A DNA stretch of 64,000 bases, taken from Psilocybe azurescens (Eukaryota; Basidiomycota; Agaricomycetes; Agaricales; Agrocybaceae). The notes below the pieces were generated by a model that made no database searches, was not told the DNA's origin, and saw nothing but the letters and a program-made list of their open reading frames with translations. The stretch's first letter is position 1. Each line of letters opens with the position of its first letter. Made by a program: the position numbers and the translations under genes. The stretch is from contig JAJIRX010000867.1 of assembly GCA_023853785.1 (NCBI GenBank), positions 124,001 to 188,000 on the forward strand, read 5' to 3'. This document shows, piece after piece, positions 24,457 through 36,653 of this stretch.

Positions 24457-25734
24457 TTATGCTAAGCTGCTTTGAAGCCTTTCCTTCGTGATATATGCTC
24501 CGTCGCGAGGCTGAAGCGTGATCCTCCTAGTCTCCTGTATTTTCAGACCATTCTTTCCATAATATCGATTAGTTTCGTAGCTCCACGCGTCGTAGCCACG
24601 AACGCAACGTCCTACTCTCTCGAAGAATTCGTGAACTGCAACATCTACCTCAGGGCCCCAAGACGGAAGTTTTCGTCTATCCGTAAGGACTTTGTTAATA
24701 GTTTTGGTAGCGTAGCCGGAGAGCCAGTAAAGCGCTGCTTGTAGGTCGACTTCGTATTCCTTCATGATGGCCGTAATTACATTGTGGCCGTCAAGGCCAC
24801 GAGAATATTCTAGGCCATAGGAATGCATATCCTATATAACGACACCGGATCAGACGTGCTAGGCGATGCCAGAAGACAGATTCTTACGTTTGTGATTGCA
24901 ATGAGGTCGGTAGCACCCTCTAGCATCGAAATAACCAGGGGATGCTCAAAAACCTCGTTTGGAATTCTCAACCCGAGTCCGTGGAATGAGAAACTTGGCT
25001 TTGCCCCACATGTATCGCGTCGGAGGATAAAGTAATCCTCAACACTTCTGATATATCCTTCGTCCCTATCGTCCGCTTCTTGGATGATGGATCGAGTGTA
25101 CGCGTCGAAATCTGCAATAAATCTTTCAAAACCAGGAATGTCCTCTCCGACGACATCGACTGTTCTTTTGAAGAATCTGACCGGGGTGTCAGATATCTAA
25201 TTTTTATGAGGGCTTATGAATGTGGATGAGTAACTTACTGACGCGCCATTTCTATTAATTTGTTGTCGAACGGAACTTCTGTGTGTTTGAATGCGTTCAT
25301 GACGTCTTTGGCTATTTTCATAGCTTCGTCTTTATCCGCAAGATCGGTGTACTCGTCGAAAGCAAAATAGAAGTTCATCAAGTCGCAAGATATGCGAAGG
25401 TGCTCTACAATCCAAGTCTAATTAGCCATGGTCATTTTGCATGTGGAAATCTTCAAACCTTTTCCTTGTAAATGTCCGACGAGTGCCCCCAAACGATCTG
25501 ATGTTAAATTGAACGCGATGAGCCGTACTAATCTTATGACCTGATCATTTTGAAGTTGAATACTGACTGAAATCGCAACCTTTGAATTTCTTGAATTGGG
25601 ATGGATCGAAAAGATCGAGTGATTCGACCCATTCGTTAGCTTCGTCCGTAACTTGTTGCAAGTTAGGGTCGATGACTCGAAAGCCAAGGCCAGTTGACTA
25701 GTAGATCAGGGATGATAAACTGTGTCGAAGACAT
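24457..25734 (-). CDS. sesquiterpene synthase TS3 (one frame break near the start)
   Basis: Same family and exon plan as TS2, with DEYTD, NDMHSYGLE and SYETNRYY; the last exon is complete to the stop at 24457 (KERLQSSLA). Exon 1 begins MSSTQFIIPDLLVNWPW at 25734, but an extra base at about 25683 relative to TS4 shifts the frame to an early stop about 24 codons in. This is the one break that looks like an insertion rather than a missing base. Everything downstream is open when spliced, so the enzyme would be full length without it. Asn-Lys-Val replaces Ser-Lys-Phe before LTDRRKLP. Confidence 0.8.
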
Positions 25735-28700
25735 GGTAAGTTTTGGTGGTTGTAGGCGAACTAAGAGTGTTCAGAGGAGCTTGAGAGACGATGATGTAGA
25801 AAAGTAATGTACCTGCTCAGCATTTATACCTGAAGGCTAGCCCTTTGAGAGAGATAAGAGGGCAATTCCATCTCTCACAAGATCTTGGTAAGATCAACGA
25901 GCATACCTGCTTTTCGGCTTAGTTCAAACGCCTGTGGGGAATGAAGGAAATTGGTCGGCCAATCACCGTCTCGCATCCGACAGCTGAAATTTCATTTAGA
26001 GTGAAGTCTTCGACAACATTGAGATAAATAAAGTCGGTGCGACATATGTCACTGTGGTATTTTAGAATTGGACCAGGAGGTGACCAGGATAGACGAAGTC
26101 GGAAAGCCATAGGAAAGGGTGCATGTGGTCAACAGTAAGACGAACCTCGCGTGCGTTTAGGACGTTGCGGCCTTCGCGCAGTGACCAAACCGAAGCATAT
26201 CGGACGATTTCGTTCCTTTGTCGATTCTCTTTGATCTTGCTTTGATCCCTGTTAGTATTTAAAACATATGAATAAGATTATCAGTGTTCAATTGATCTAC
26301 CGATACGTTACGGTCTTCATCTGAAGTAAGACCGACTGGAATCCCCAGCATTTCTTTCCCCGGTCTGACGTCGTGGGTGTCTTGCTTCCTTAGTTGGATC
26401 AGTTAACAACTGGGAGTATTTGTGATGATACATTTTGTGGCCCAGTCATATATAGTCTTTGTACAGCTTTTTGAAATTAAGCTCAAAAGCATGTTATCTA
26501 CGTTATTCTCTAAAGCGTATAAAGTAAACGAGAATAGGGCGTGTGGTCATGGTCGTGATAGCACTCCGACGGCATCTTCCAGCTCCTGTGAACGCCGATG
26601 TTCATATCCCGGATGGACTGGATAAATTTAGCACATCGAACCTTGGTGAACCACTCCATCAGCGATAACGAGGATAGCGATGCACCTGTAGATCAGTTGT
26701 TCTCGTGGCATTTGTACTCGTGGTTGAGAATCTTGCCTCTTATCTTGCCGCACTGCTGTTTCGCCGGCGTGGAGATGAGTAAATGTAACACAGAGAATCT
26801 AGCGTGATGTACAAGTGTTCTAGTATGTTATTTCTATTAGATTAACGAGTTCGAATACAATAAGAACCAAAATATATAATCTGTACCAAAAACAGGCTCG
26901 ATATGATGCCCTTACGTATCTATTTTGCATGTTCCGTATCAATACGGCCCGAAGACATATTTACCTACGACCAAAATATCCGCTACGTCTCGAAAGACAG
27001 CGAGTACTATCATTACCGCCTAGTCCAATAAAAGTAGAGGTCAGCCGATGGGTAGCCAGGACATGCACATTTTTAACTCTTGAATGATAAGATAAGCACG
27101 GAAATGGTCAGCGGAAAGGCAGGCACGCGTGGATATGAAGACGGGTCTATCCAGTAAGCGCCTGTCTGCACCTCGGCGCCTGCTTGAAGGCATACCCCAG
27201 ACCCGTGATGTGCGCGCGAATTTTACTCAAGCGATTAGAACACAACTACTGGAAAGATTTAGCACTAGTCAAGTAAGCTCATGAAATGCACGAACGTTCT
27301 GGTTTGGATCCAATTATCCAGATCCCATAGATTATTCAGCATAATAGCCACGTGGGTTAGTCCGGTATGAGAGACGCTGAAGATAATCATGTCAGTGACA
27401 CTATCACAAGCCTGACAGAAAATTTCTTTAGTGCACTGAAATTCCTTCCCCATGTGGTGAAAGAATGGGCGAACGTGTGCAAGGGTGATAAATGAAAAGG
27501 ATGTGTTCGTTAGAAGGAAAGAAAAACTCACCCTCACGTTTTGAAAAATGGGATCAAGATTGATGTAATGGACTCCAGCTCAAAATGATATCATGCGGAA
27601 GTTCATGCGATGATATCTCAGTAGATTGAGAGGTCAAATGGAAGCTATGCAGACGGAGATGTCAGCACCGCGCTCTTCGAAAGGTGAGCGTCGCAAGTAC
27701 CGAAACGAACAGTAGACCTGGAGGCTGGAATTAGTGTACTCCGTCACCCATTGATCTTCGAATACGTTGGGCGATATTGTACACCAACACTTCCAGCTCA
27801 CATGTTTGTCGGTTTGCTCTGCTCACAGAAAAGAAACGCTTTCAGCAAGGAGGTTACTAAGATTCTTGTGAAGATAATACACCAACTATTGTTTCCATAA
27901 ATGATACCAGGTACTCCTGATAGGAAGATGCAATGCATGACGAAGGCGACGGCTAAAGTGACACAATACCTATCCACGTTGTAGGCTTCAATATCATGCC
28001 ACAGATTGATTGAACACTTAGCATGTCATGATGTGAGTATCACGACCACGTGAAACCTTGTCATCCATTTTCGACAAAAATCACGTGAACAGTGTGACAC
28101 ATCCTGAAAAGGAAGGTGAGGTGACAATCAGACATAAAAATGCGAATTTAAAGAAATTGGTATAGATTTTGACAAATGTGCTTCCCACAAAGTGTAGAGA
28201 TTACGAAAAGACGCATGCCCACGTAAAATTTGGTTGAAAAATAACGTGATTTCTCAGAGTTATTTTCAACACAATACTAGTGCACCCACCTGAATCGCAT
28301 CTCTATATCTGTTTATTCTTTCGTGTATTACTCTCATTTACCTACATGACCCAGCCAAACGTTGAAAAGTTACCAGTAGTCAATCATGAGAGGTTTTGAG
28401 GGGCAGAGTGAGAGTGGAAGGAAGCATTGTCGAATCAATCTATTGTGATCAAGTTGATCAAACATTGATTGACCTTCTTTGGAAAATAACTGACTCAGTT
28501 CTGCACATATCACTACATAAATTTCAGATATCATTTAAAGCATCTATTGCTATCATTTGTGAGCAGCAGATTTTTTAATTTTCCAGACCAATATTCCATA
28601 AATTCACATTTACTGTATTTTTTTACGAGCACCTTCTATTTTTGGAAGCCTTTGTCACATCTCATGATGTCTGTCGGAAATGGATGACACCTACCTTAGC

Positions 28701-29573
28701 ACTCGTGGGCCATGTTCAGGTTGTGACTCGCGATAACTAGATATTGTTAAAACAGATGGAAAATTCGATAGGCATATTTCAAGTACTAATCCAATCAAAG
28801 ATTGATAATTACTGTTAACGAGCGGATATAGTGAGTGAAATGGATGGAACAGATGGATGAGTGGAAAAACGCACTCGGATTATCCAGTGGCTATTTTATG
28901 TCATAGTATGTCAGAATATGTCATTAGAAACTTACTTGATTTAGTTAGGAGCATTGTATACAACGCAATCTCGGGCTTAGAGGTGTACGGATGGCATTAC
29001 ACCCGCGCGCTCCACTGATTTGCCTGATATGTTTTTAATTATGTAAGTAGCCGGTTGAGCGAGTGAGAGAGATGGCAGCCAATGCCATTGATATACATTA
29101 TCAGGGATTGTTTGATGCCCTTTTGATGAGGTGTTCGCAGGTGTTCGGGGTGTTTGAGTATCACCATTGTGTGAGGTGGGGATGTGTGGGCATAAGTATG
29201 CATGAGGTGGAGAACTTGGGACAGGGATCGACCAACTATAGCCCGGGGAGGATCTACGCTGTCATTTAGGTAGGGACTAGTGCTACGTAGATAGCACGGA
29301 GTAATCCACATCAGAAAGAGAGGGAAAACGGAGTGATGAGACCGACGATGGAAAGCGACTCTATGACGACAGGAGTGACTTTGATGATTAGTCAGGGTTG
29401 CGTTTTTAGGGCGTGGGAGGAGCCCGAAGGGGGAGTGAGAAATTAGAATCAGTTAGCGTTGCTGTCGTTCGTTCGCTCGTCCTTGTTCTGCCATCTGACT
29501 TTCTTTTTATTATTGACTGTCGTTTCTCGCTGCCCTCCCTCTCTCTCCTCTCTCTGTGTGCGTCTGTTGAGCA
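25735..29573. other. TS3 upstream region, no gene
   Basis: The TS3 TATA box (TATAAAT, 25822-25828, minus) lies here, followed by the non-coding block shared with A1 and the right arm, then unique sequence to the glucan synthase start. GC content rises sharply from about 29.4 kb. No other gene was seen. Confidence 0.5.
25822..25828 (-). promoter_or_regulatory. TATA box of TS3
   Basis: TATAAAT on the minus strand about 88 bases before the ATG, in the same context as TS2 and TS4. Confidence 0.5.
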
Positions 29574-32500
29574 ATGTCGCAGCAACAACGCAGGCACTCT
29601 CCGCCCAGCCCGCTCGTCGGCCCACCCGCCTCGCAGTCGGGCTCCTCCAGCTCGCACAGCGGCCACCAGCCCCAGGCTCCCCCCCAGCCGCAGTACGCAG
29701 ACTACACCCCAAACCTGCAGCAACAACAGGCGCAGCTCCGCTCGCCCGGCACGCCGATGCACCGCGAAGACTCGCGGCTCCTCGCCGGCTTTGCGTCCTC
29801 GCCGTCCTCGCCCCTCCCCGTGTCCCCCGTCCAGGGCCAGCTGGTCGCCCCGCAAGCTCAAGGCCACAATCCGTTCGCCGCCTCGCGCGCGGGCACCGTC
29901 ACGCCCAACACCCCGTCGCGCCCCGTGTCCCGTGGGTCGATCAATCCGTTCCCCGCTTACAACATCAACAACCCGGCCTCCTCATCGTCGCCGCCATATG
30001 CAGCACCAGGGGGCAGTCCCATGCGCTTCTCGCCGGCGGGCAGCCCGGCTGCTACTGACGAGGGCGTGTTCGCGACGCTCGGGTTGGGCCCCAATAGCAG
30101 CGGGTTCCCCTCCGCGATGGGTGCAAAGGGCGCCGGGTCGATGGTGCTGTACCGCCTCGCGGACGATCCGCGGGCCAGTGCGAGCAGCTCCCCAATTCGA
30201 ATACCAAGGACCCGCTGCTCTTCCCACCGCGGTTCCCCTCTTCATCGACATCATCCCCTTCCCCTCGCTCAACAACCCCAACCGTCTCTCGTACACCTCG
30301 ACAGGGGGAGATGCCGACTCCATCCTCTCCTTCGCGGAGAGCAAGTACCCTTGACTGGACCTGGAGCTGGGAGCGGGTCCAGCAGCGTGCGCGGGCTGAT
30401 CCCGTACGTGTACGATCCCATGATTGACGAGAACGAGCCGCTCGACGAGGAGGATCTGTTGCATGATCCAAATCCAAAGGCATACCTGAACAGCAAGTAC
30501 CAGGGCGTAATCAAGGGTGCGGGGAAGGGTTATCCAGTTTCGAAAGGCTCAGGCGCGAGGAGCAAGGAGGGTAGAGGGTCGAATATGGGGGATCGCACAT
30601 CGGTCATGGCGGGCGTACTGTTTGGGAGAAGAAACACTTTCCGTGGCGTGGTGTGCTGAATATCGGCGTCCTTGTCTTGCTCGTGCTGGGCATGCTCTGC
30701 CTGTTCGCGTTCTATCCGATACTGACTTTCTACCGGGATGCGGCGAAGAACAACGCAATTGAGGGGAATATTAGAATTAATGGCACCGGGCAAGCCAGCG
30801 TTTTGTGAGTGTCGTTTGACCCTTCGCGATATTTCTTCTCGCTCCTTTTGTTCTTTTCTATCGTATCGTATCATATTGTACTGTTGCTGACTGACTCTCG
30901 CCTCTTTCCCCATCCCATCGCACACTCTATCTCTATCGACATCCAACCACCCCTAAAAAATAATTATAACAAAAACATAATACAGATTCCAAATGCCGGA
31001 CCCGATAGACGCCGACACGCCGCAGTCTGCGCGCTCGCGCACGGGCTTTGACGGCCAGGAGTACGAGCTCGTGTTCAGCGACGAGTTCGAGAAAGCGGGG
31101 AGGACGTTTTACGCTGGTATGTGTCTTTCTCTCTTTTTCTCTCGCTGGCTCTCTTTTTCTTGACTCGACTTGTTGCTATTCTTCCTTTATTCTCTTTCAA
31201 CCCCATGTTCCTCGACTTGCCCCTGCTCGTCCTTGGTCCTTTCTCTCTCTCTCTCGTTTGTCAATTCCATGTTCCCAAGCATTCGACTCGACTTTTTACT
31301 CCTCTTACTTGGTTCTTTCTTTCTCTCATTTACCAGTTCCAAGTTTCTATTCTGTCAAGTCGAGTCGACTTGATTCGACCGGCTTCTTTTTTGTTTGTGT
31401 TTTTATTGCCTCTGAGAGCAGGGCACATGTATATAAGGTTGACCCTGCCTTTCCCGGGCCGTCCACCGCATCACTTCGATCATGTCCAGCACCCTAGAGG
31501 CATCCTCCTGCTGGCTCCTTTGCCGCATGGAGCGCATCTCTTAAAACGATGGATGTTTGTGTATACGACTCGATTTACGGCTTCGTTTTATCTCTCTATG
31601 CGGCCGATTATTTCCACATTTTCCACAGACAGACGGAAGGACAGACGCTAACTCATCATAATTCATTTTTTCGAATAGGCGACGATCCGTTCTGGGAAGC
31701 AGTGGATCTGTGGTACGGCGCGACGCAGGACCAGGAGTGGTACGACCCTCAGCAAGTCACGACACGGGATGGAGCGTTGGTCATCACCATTGACTCGGTG
31801 ACAACGACGCAGGCTGGTACCACACCTGGTAAGCATTTTTTCTCTCTCCACGTTCGTTCTTATGTGAACAAAATAATTTATTTTTAGGCTCGACGGCACC
31901 TTTCACGGTGGACGATAATCATGAACTGACGTACCGCTCGGGCATGCTGCAGACGTGGAACAAGTTTTGTTTCACTACGGGCTATATTGAAGTCAGCGCT
32001 ACGTTCCCAGGACCCGATCAGCAGACGCAGGGTTATGTGCGTATTTTGCTCTCTTCATTTCACTTTTACCTTTCCTGACACTGAGACTTGACAACAGTGG
32101 CCTGGTGCATGGACGATGGGTAATCTGGCGAGACCCGGCTATCCGGCTACTACTGATGGGCTGTGGCCTTACACGTATGTTTTCTTTCTTTCTTGTTGGG
32201 GATGCGCTGCCGTGCTTACGAATGCGTTGCGTTGTGTAGATACGACTCGTGCGACGTGGGCACATTCCCTAACCAGACGAATAAGGATGGATCGGGCCCT
32301 GCTGCTGCGATCCGCTCGGATGCATCGCGCCCAAATTACAACTACGCGCTGAGCTGGCTCCCTGGCCAACGCCTGAGGTGCGCTTGATGGTCCTTCGAGC
32401 ACTCCTACCTTTTTTTTTTCTGACTAATACTTTTCTTTCCTTCGTTCAGCGCATGCTCATGCCCCGGCTCGGACCACCCAGGCCCTGACGTGACGCGCGG

Positions 32501-33308
32501 CCGCGGCTCGCCCGAAATCGACATCTTCGAAGCCGAGCGCGACAAGAACTTCGACGTCGGCCACGTCGTGTCGCAGTCCGCGCAGTTCGCGCCCTTCTCG
32601 CACGACTACCTCTACTCGAACGACTCCGGCGGGTGGACGAACTTCGACACCACCCGCACGCGCGCGAACACGTACCGCGGGTCTGCGATCCAGCAGAGTG
32701 TGTCCGGGCTGACGCGGACGCCCGCGGATATGTTCCAGGGGTCGGGCGCGAACTACAAGACGTTTGGGTTTGAGTATTGGAGCGATCCGAATGACCGGAA
32801 TGGGGGCAGTATTACGTGGCAGGTGGATGGGCAGCGCACGCATAGGGTCATTGCGAGCGCGGTGGGCCCCGATCAGGGGGACGAGGGGAGTGGTGTGGGC
32901 CAGAGGATTATCCCGGAGGAGCCGATGAGTATTGTGCTCAATTTGGGTATTTCCAGTACGTTTTTCTTGTTTTTTTATTGGAGAGGGAGAGCTCATTCGC
33001 TTTTTGCGTATAGGTAACTGGCAGACGATCGATCTGAGCTCGATGTTGTTCCCTGGCGAGATGAAGATCGACTACGTGCGCGTGTATCAGCGCAAAGGAC
33101 AGACGAACACGGGATGCGACCCCAAGAACTACCCGACGGCGAAATATATTAATGACCATTTGGAGGCTTATACTGGTGGGTTTTTTGTTTTTGTTTTCGA
33201 CTGGAGGGAATTGGCGTTGACCTTGAATTGAATTGATATCGGGTAGATGTGAACATGACGTCGTGGAAATGGGACAAACCGAAGAACTCCATGTATGATG
33301 GATGTTAA
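29574..33308 (+). CDS. KRE6: KRE6/SKN1 family beta-1,6-glucan synthase subunit (GH16 fold)
   Basis: Type II membrane protein for wall beta-1,6-glucan synthesis. A long Ser/Pro-rich cytosolic N-terminus (from [13 protein letters not shown]) is followed by one membrane segment ([20 protein letters not shown]) and a lumenal GH16-like domain: [55 protein letters not shown] and the catalytic-type [10 protein letters not shown] (ExDxxE). It ends with [15 protein letters not shown] residues ([15 protein letters not shown]) at 33308. Two frame problems: the region 30180-30360 reads in three frames in turn, and at TTT 30621-30623 one more T is needed to reach the [10 protein letters not shown] segment before the membrane helix. 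Intron 31117-31678 is 562 nt, ten times the local norm. GC-rich codons contrast with the flanks. Confidence 0.9.
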
Positions 33309-35419
33309 GTTGGTTTTAATGGACGGGATGGAGGAGGACGAGGAGGACGAAGAACAAGAAGAGGCGGCGTCGAGTCTCGACATGCCGTTCAATCGTGCTC
33401 CCACAGACACACCGTCGACGGCCCTTCCTTTCCTTTCCTTCTTCCTTTGCCTTTTTTTTTGTCTATCACCAACCTGTACATCGGAATTTTTACCCTCTCA
33501 CTTTCGGTTCATCGTCATCATCATCATCGCCATCGTCCTGCACATATTTTATCCCATCGACGTTGTACAATCGTACAACTCAAATGCTTCGCCAATGTCT
33601 GCCGGTCGAAAAACCTACATTCCTGCCTGCTTGCTCGAATCTCTTGTGCCCGTCTTTCTCGTCGTCGTGATAACCAACTCGCCAACTGCGCAACACCTGA
33701 ATCGATTGACACTTACACGCGCTCCTCTTTTCTCCCGTAATTGTATGCATCTATCCCCGCCCGCACTAACGCCAACGCTTCTGCTCTGCTTCTGCTACCA
33801 TATTACGACATGCATCAAAAATCCATCTTTGCATCGGCGCCCGCCATATGTTTTTTCTTCCTTTTGCTTTTTCTGTGGGATGGATGCATCGAAGGGCCGG
33901 TGGGTAGAGATGGTTTGGAGCGAAGACGACGTGAATACGGTTTCATCCATCGAGGGCACAGACGATATTCATTCGCTTTTTGTTCGTTCGTTTGATTCGT
34001 TTATTCATTCATTCGACACAGCCACAGCCACATCCACACTAGCGTCTTATCTGCTTCTTTCTCCTTGTTTATAACTTTTAATTGCCCCTTTCTTTCTTTC
34101 GGTCGGTCGGGCCGCTGTTGTTGTTGTGATCATGTCTTTTCTTTTTCTTTTTCTTCGAACAACTCTGTCGCATACCCTTCCAGTACATAACCATACAGCC
34201 TATACAGCATACATACAGCCTATACTTTTTCCCCTTCGACTTTGCTGTCTCCTTTTCTTACTTGCTTACTTACTACTTCTACACGCACAGCCACGTTAAC
34301 GTTATTCCTGTTGCTGTTTTATCTCTTTTTTTCACTTTGTTATTCTTATAGATGTTCTTCAATGCTGCTGAATTCCTTTTCTCCCTTCCTCCCGTCGCCG
34401 CTTATTTCTGGAACCACGCTCTTTGTTTTTCTCCCTGCCCTTCTATGCGTACCGCTTATCAACGGCTTTCGCTGCTGCCTGGGGCGCTTTCATTCTTTTG
34501 TGTATACACACTCGTTGTTTGTCTTCTGGTTTTTTTTTCTTTCTGGGAAAAGAAAAAAAGAAAGGGTTTTCAAATTCGATTCGATTGGGTTTTTTCTTTT
34601 TCTCCTGGCGCTGCGCATTTCTAAATCTCTCTTCTCTCTTTTTCGCCTTTTGTTAACATAAAACATGAATTATTTATTGGTTTTGGTCTGGCTTTTTCCT
34701 TGGATCATTAGGTTCCTCCGAGATATTATGAAAAGTGCATTTTTTAAACAATCGGAATCGATCGAGGTTTACCCGTTTATGTACTATGTATGCGCGTCGT
34801 TCGCCGTTATAAACGCGCGTATGTCGGAATATTCGCAGACCTCCCCATCTTTGTAAACTTTGAACCTCACTGAGTAGCTTTTGAGACCGTTCGCCGATGT
34901 ACATGATACACATAGGCATTGGCGGGAGGGCTGATGGGAGTAGAATTTCCAATCATAGCAATGAAGTAGTAGGCAGGCCGTCTTCACACACTCTGAGTCT
35001 CGGTACGCTTATATCTTTATGTAAGCTGAGCGCTGAGCACTCAACGGGCGTCTTCACCAATACAGTACTTCTTCTAAAGTAGTCTCGATTTCCTATGCAC
35101 TGTCGATGAAGTATGAAGCTTGAAGGCCGATCCCTATTATGAGCCTCGCGTCACCCCGATACAAAATCAAGCGGAAGTCAGAACAAGATAATCGCTTGCC
35201 ATAAATCACTCCAAAATGCATCCGAGTCTTGGAATGGAACAATGACTCCATAAGCCAAACACTGCTAGTCGCCTTGTGAGTCAAAGGGATACGCATGAAA
35301 ACAATGCACACCCATTGAAATTTACCACCGCTTGGCGACTCGTAGTCAAACACTCGAGTTGAAGCAAAATTGAAAATATACATAGCATTGTTCCCTGGCA
35401 CATCCCTCAATGGTATAAA
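33309..35419. other. pyrimidine-rich 3' region, no convincing gene
   Basis: From about 33.4 to 34.65 kb the plus strand is strongly C/T-rich (repeated TTTCTTTTT and CTTTCT words), keeping several frames open without protein-like content, including one of 259 codons at 33295-34074. It probably contains a long 3' UTR of the glucan synthase gene. The rest up to 35.4 kb is ordinary AT-rich DNA. Confidence 0.5.
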
Positions 35420-36653
35420 ATGACGAACAATGGCCGATCTTCATCCCGATCCCCATACAAGCTATCCGAAATTTTTGACTTGCACTGGCGCCACAAATAC
35501 TTAATCGTCAATGACAGCCCTCATCCAAAATGGCCCTCATGCCACGCGTCCCAACAGCACATCAAGCCTACCTCCGAATCGGAGTCTAAGTCCATGTCCA
35601 AATCCAGGCATCCCTCCTGTGGCTGTGGCTTGGAGGCCAATGGGTTCATTGACAGGGCCAAGGTTCAAGACGAGGGAGGGCAACCGTCATTGAAAATTTC
35701 TCACCTCAATAAACCATATGCCACGTGAACCAACAGCGCATCAGATCACTTCCGCTCAGAAAAGAAAGCCTTACAAGACTCAATTCCCTTCCCATCTCCA
35801 AGTGAGCCTCCCACGGTCGAATGGAGCCACATGCCGTCTGTACAAATCCCTACTGCCCTACACACTCTAGGGCCCAAATGCTCGTCCTGTACCTCTTCAC
35901 TCATCACGTGTGCATTGCTCTCAGCACACGCTTCCAGCCCACCTTCCAATTCGGATTTGAACCATAAACATACGCCAGCATGCTGCCCTATAATCGTTTT
36001 CGGAAAAAGCAAAATCGACCCGGTACGCGACTCAGGCGCCAATAATCCGGTCGAGAATTACTTCTCCATCACGTACCTCAGAGCACATTATAACAGATTT
36101 CCCTCTGCGTATCCCAGTCTCCAGATGCCCAATGATTCTGACTTAGTTCTCAGAGACATTCACAAAGACGACACCGATTTTATCCAGTTTCGTGTGATGG
36201 TGAGTGCTTCTTTCTCAAAGTTACGTAGTCATACTTACCTACTACTCACCACAGTGGCCCGGATATGCGGATTCCGAGAAGGAAGTGACAATAAGAATCC
36301 GCGATATGACACGCGTTGAGCTGGCCTGTTTCGTTGCCGAACGCGTCGTCAAGTTCATAGAGGTGAATCTCTCCCTCAAGTCCTTCATTGAAATATAATC
36401 TAATATGTCCATTCGATTAACTCGTCAATCAATTAATCAATGAACCTAGTATATCAAATCAGCGGACACCATCAATAACAAATCCTCTTGCAAAATCCAG
36501 ACACCACGGAAGCTTTCTGGAAAGGGCAACTTGAAGTTCATATACGACATATTTCACAAGAATATCAACCCCGGCGACGTCAGGCTCTCGGGCCTCATGA
36601 ACATACATGGTAATTGTTGGCAACCTATCCTCGAGCTCATCCGGAAAAAATAG
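35420..36653 (+). CDS. unknown protein, three or more exons, one in-frame stop
   Basis: The clearest coding part starts at the ATG 35831 and joins by two good introns: after FIQFRVM (GTGAGT to CACAG) to WPGYADSEKEVTIRIRDM, and after VVKFIE to YIKSADTINNKS, ending LELIRKK and TAG at 36653. The same frame is open upstream to 35420 except for a single TGA at 35726-35728. The upstream part is Ser/Lys-rich with HPSCGCGLEANGF; the downstream part has several Cys (KCSSCTSS, CC). No known domain recognised. A TATAAAA at 35414-35420 overlaps the first ATG, so translation probably starts further downstream, or the upper part is not translated. Possibly an agaricomycete-specific orphan or a decaying gene. 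Confidence 0.5.

Larger units (their letters stand above)
24388..28935 (+). repeat. tandem repeat unit A2 (TS3 and upstream DNA)
   Basis: Direct copy of 18476-23500, about 5.9 kb downstream. It lacks the 464-bp MITE and keeps a segment of about 160 bases (near 26360-26510) that is missing from A1 but present in the right arm. The end region (CCACAGATTGATTGAACACTTA near 28000) is closer to the right arm than to A1. Boundaries are approximate. Confidence 0.75.

Noticed and set aside
29413..30354. 313-codon frame over the glucan synthase N-terminus
   Set aside because: Arg/Pro/Ser-rich shadow of the GC-rich coding region; only its last 40 codons may be used, as part of the frame-shifted KRE6 gene.
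32457..32996. 179-codon minus-strand frame inside KRE6
   Set aside because: Antisense shadow of a GC-rich exon with Arg/Val/Ala bias.
33295..34074. 259-codon open frame on the plus strand
   Set aside because: It is a product of the pyrimidine bias (Leu/Ser/Phe-rich), has no domain and overlaps the glucan synthase stop.
35093..35410. 105-codon minus-strand frame
   Set aside because: No ATG near its start, no recognised domain and no intron or promoter support.
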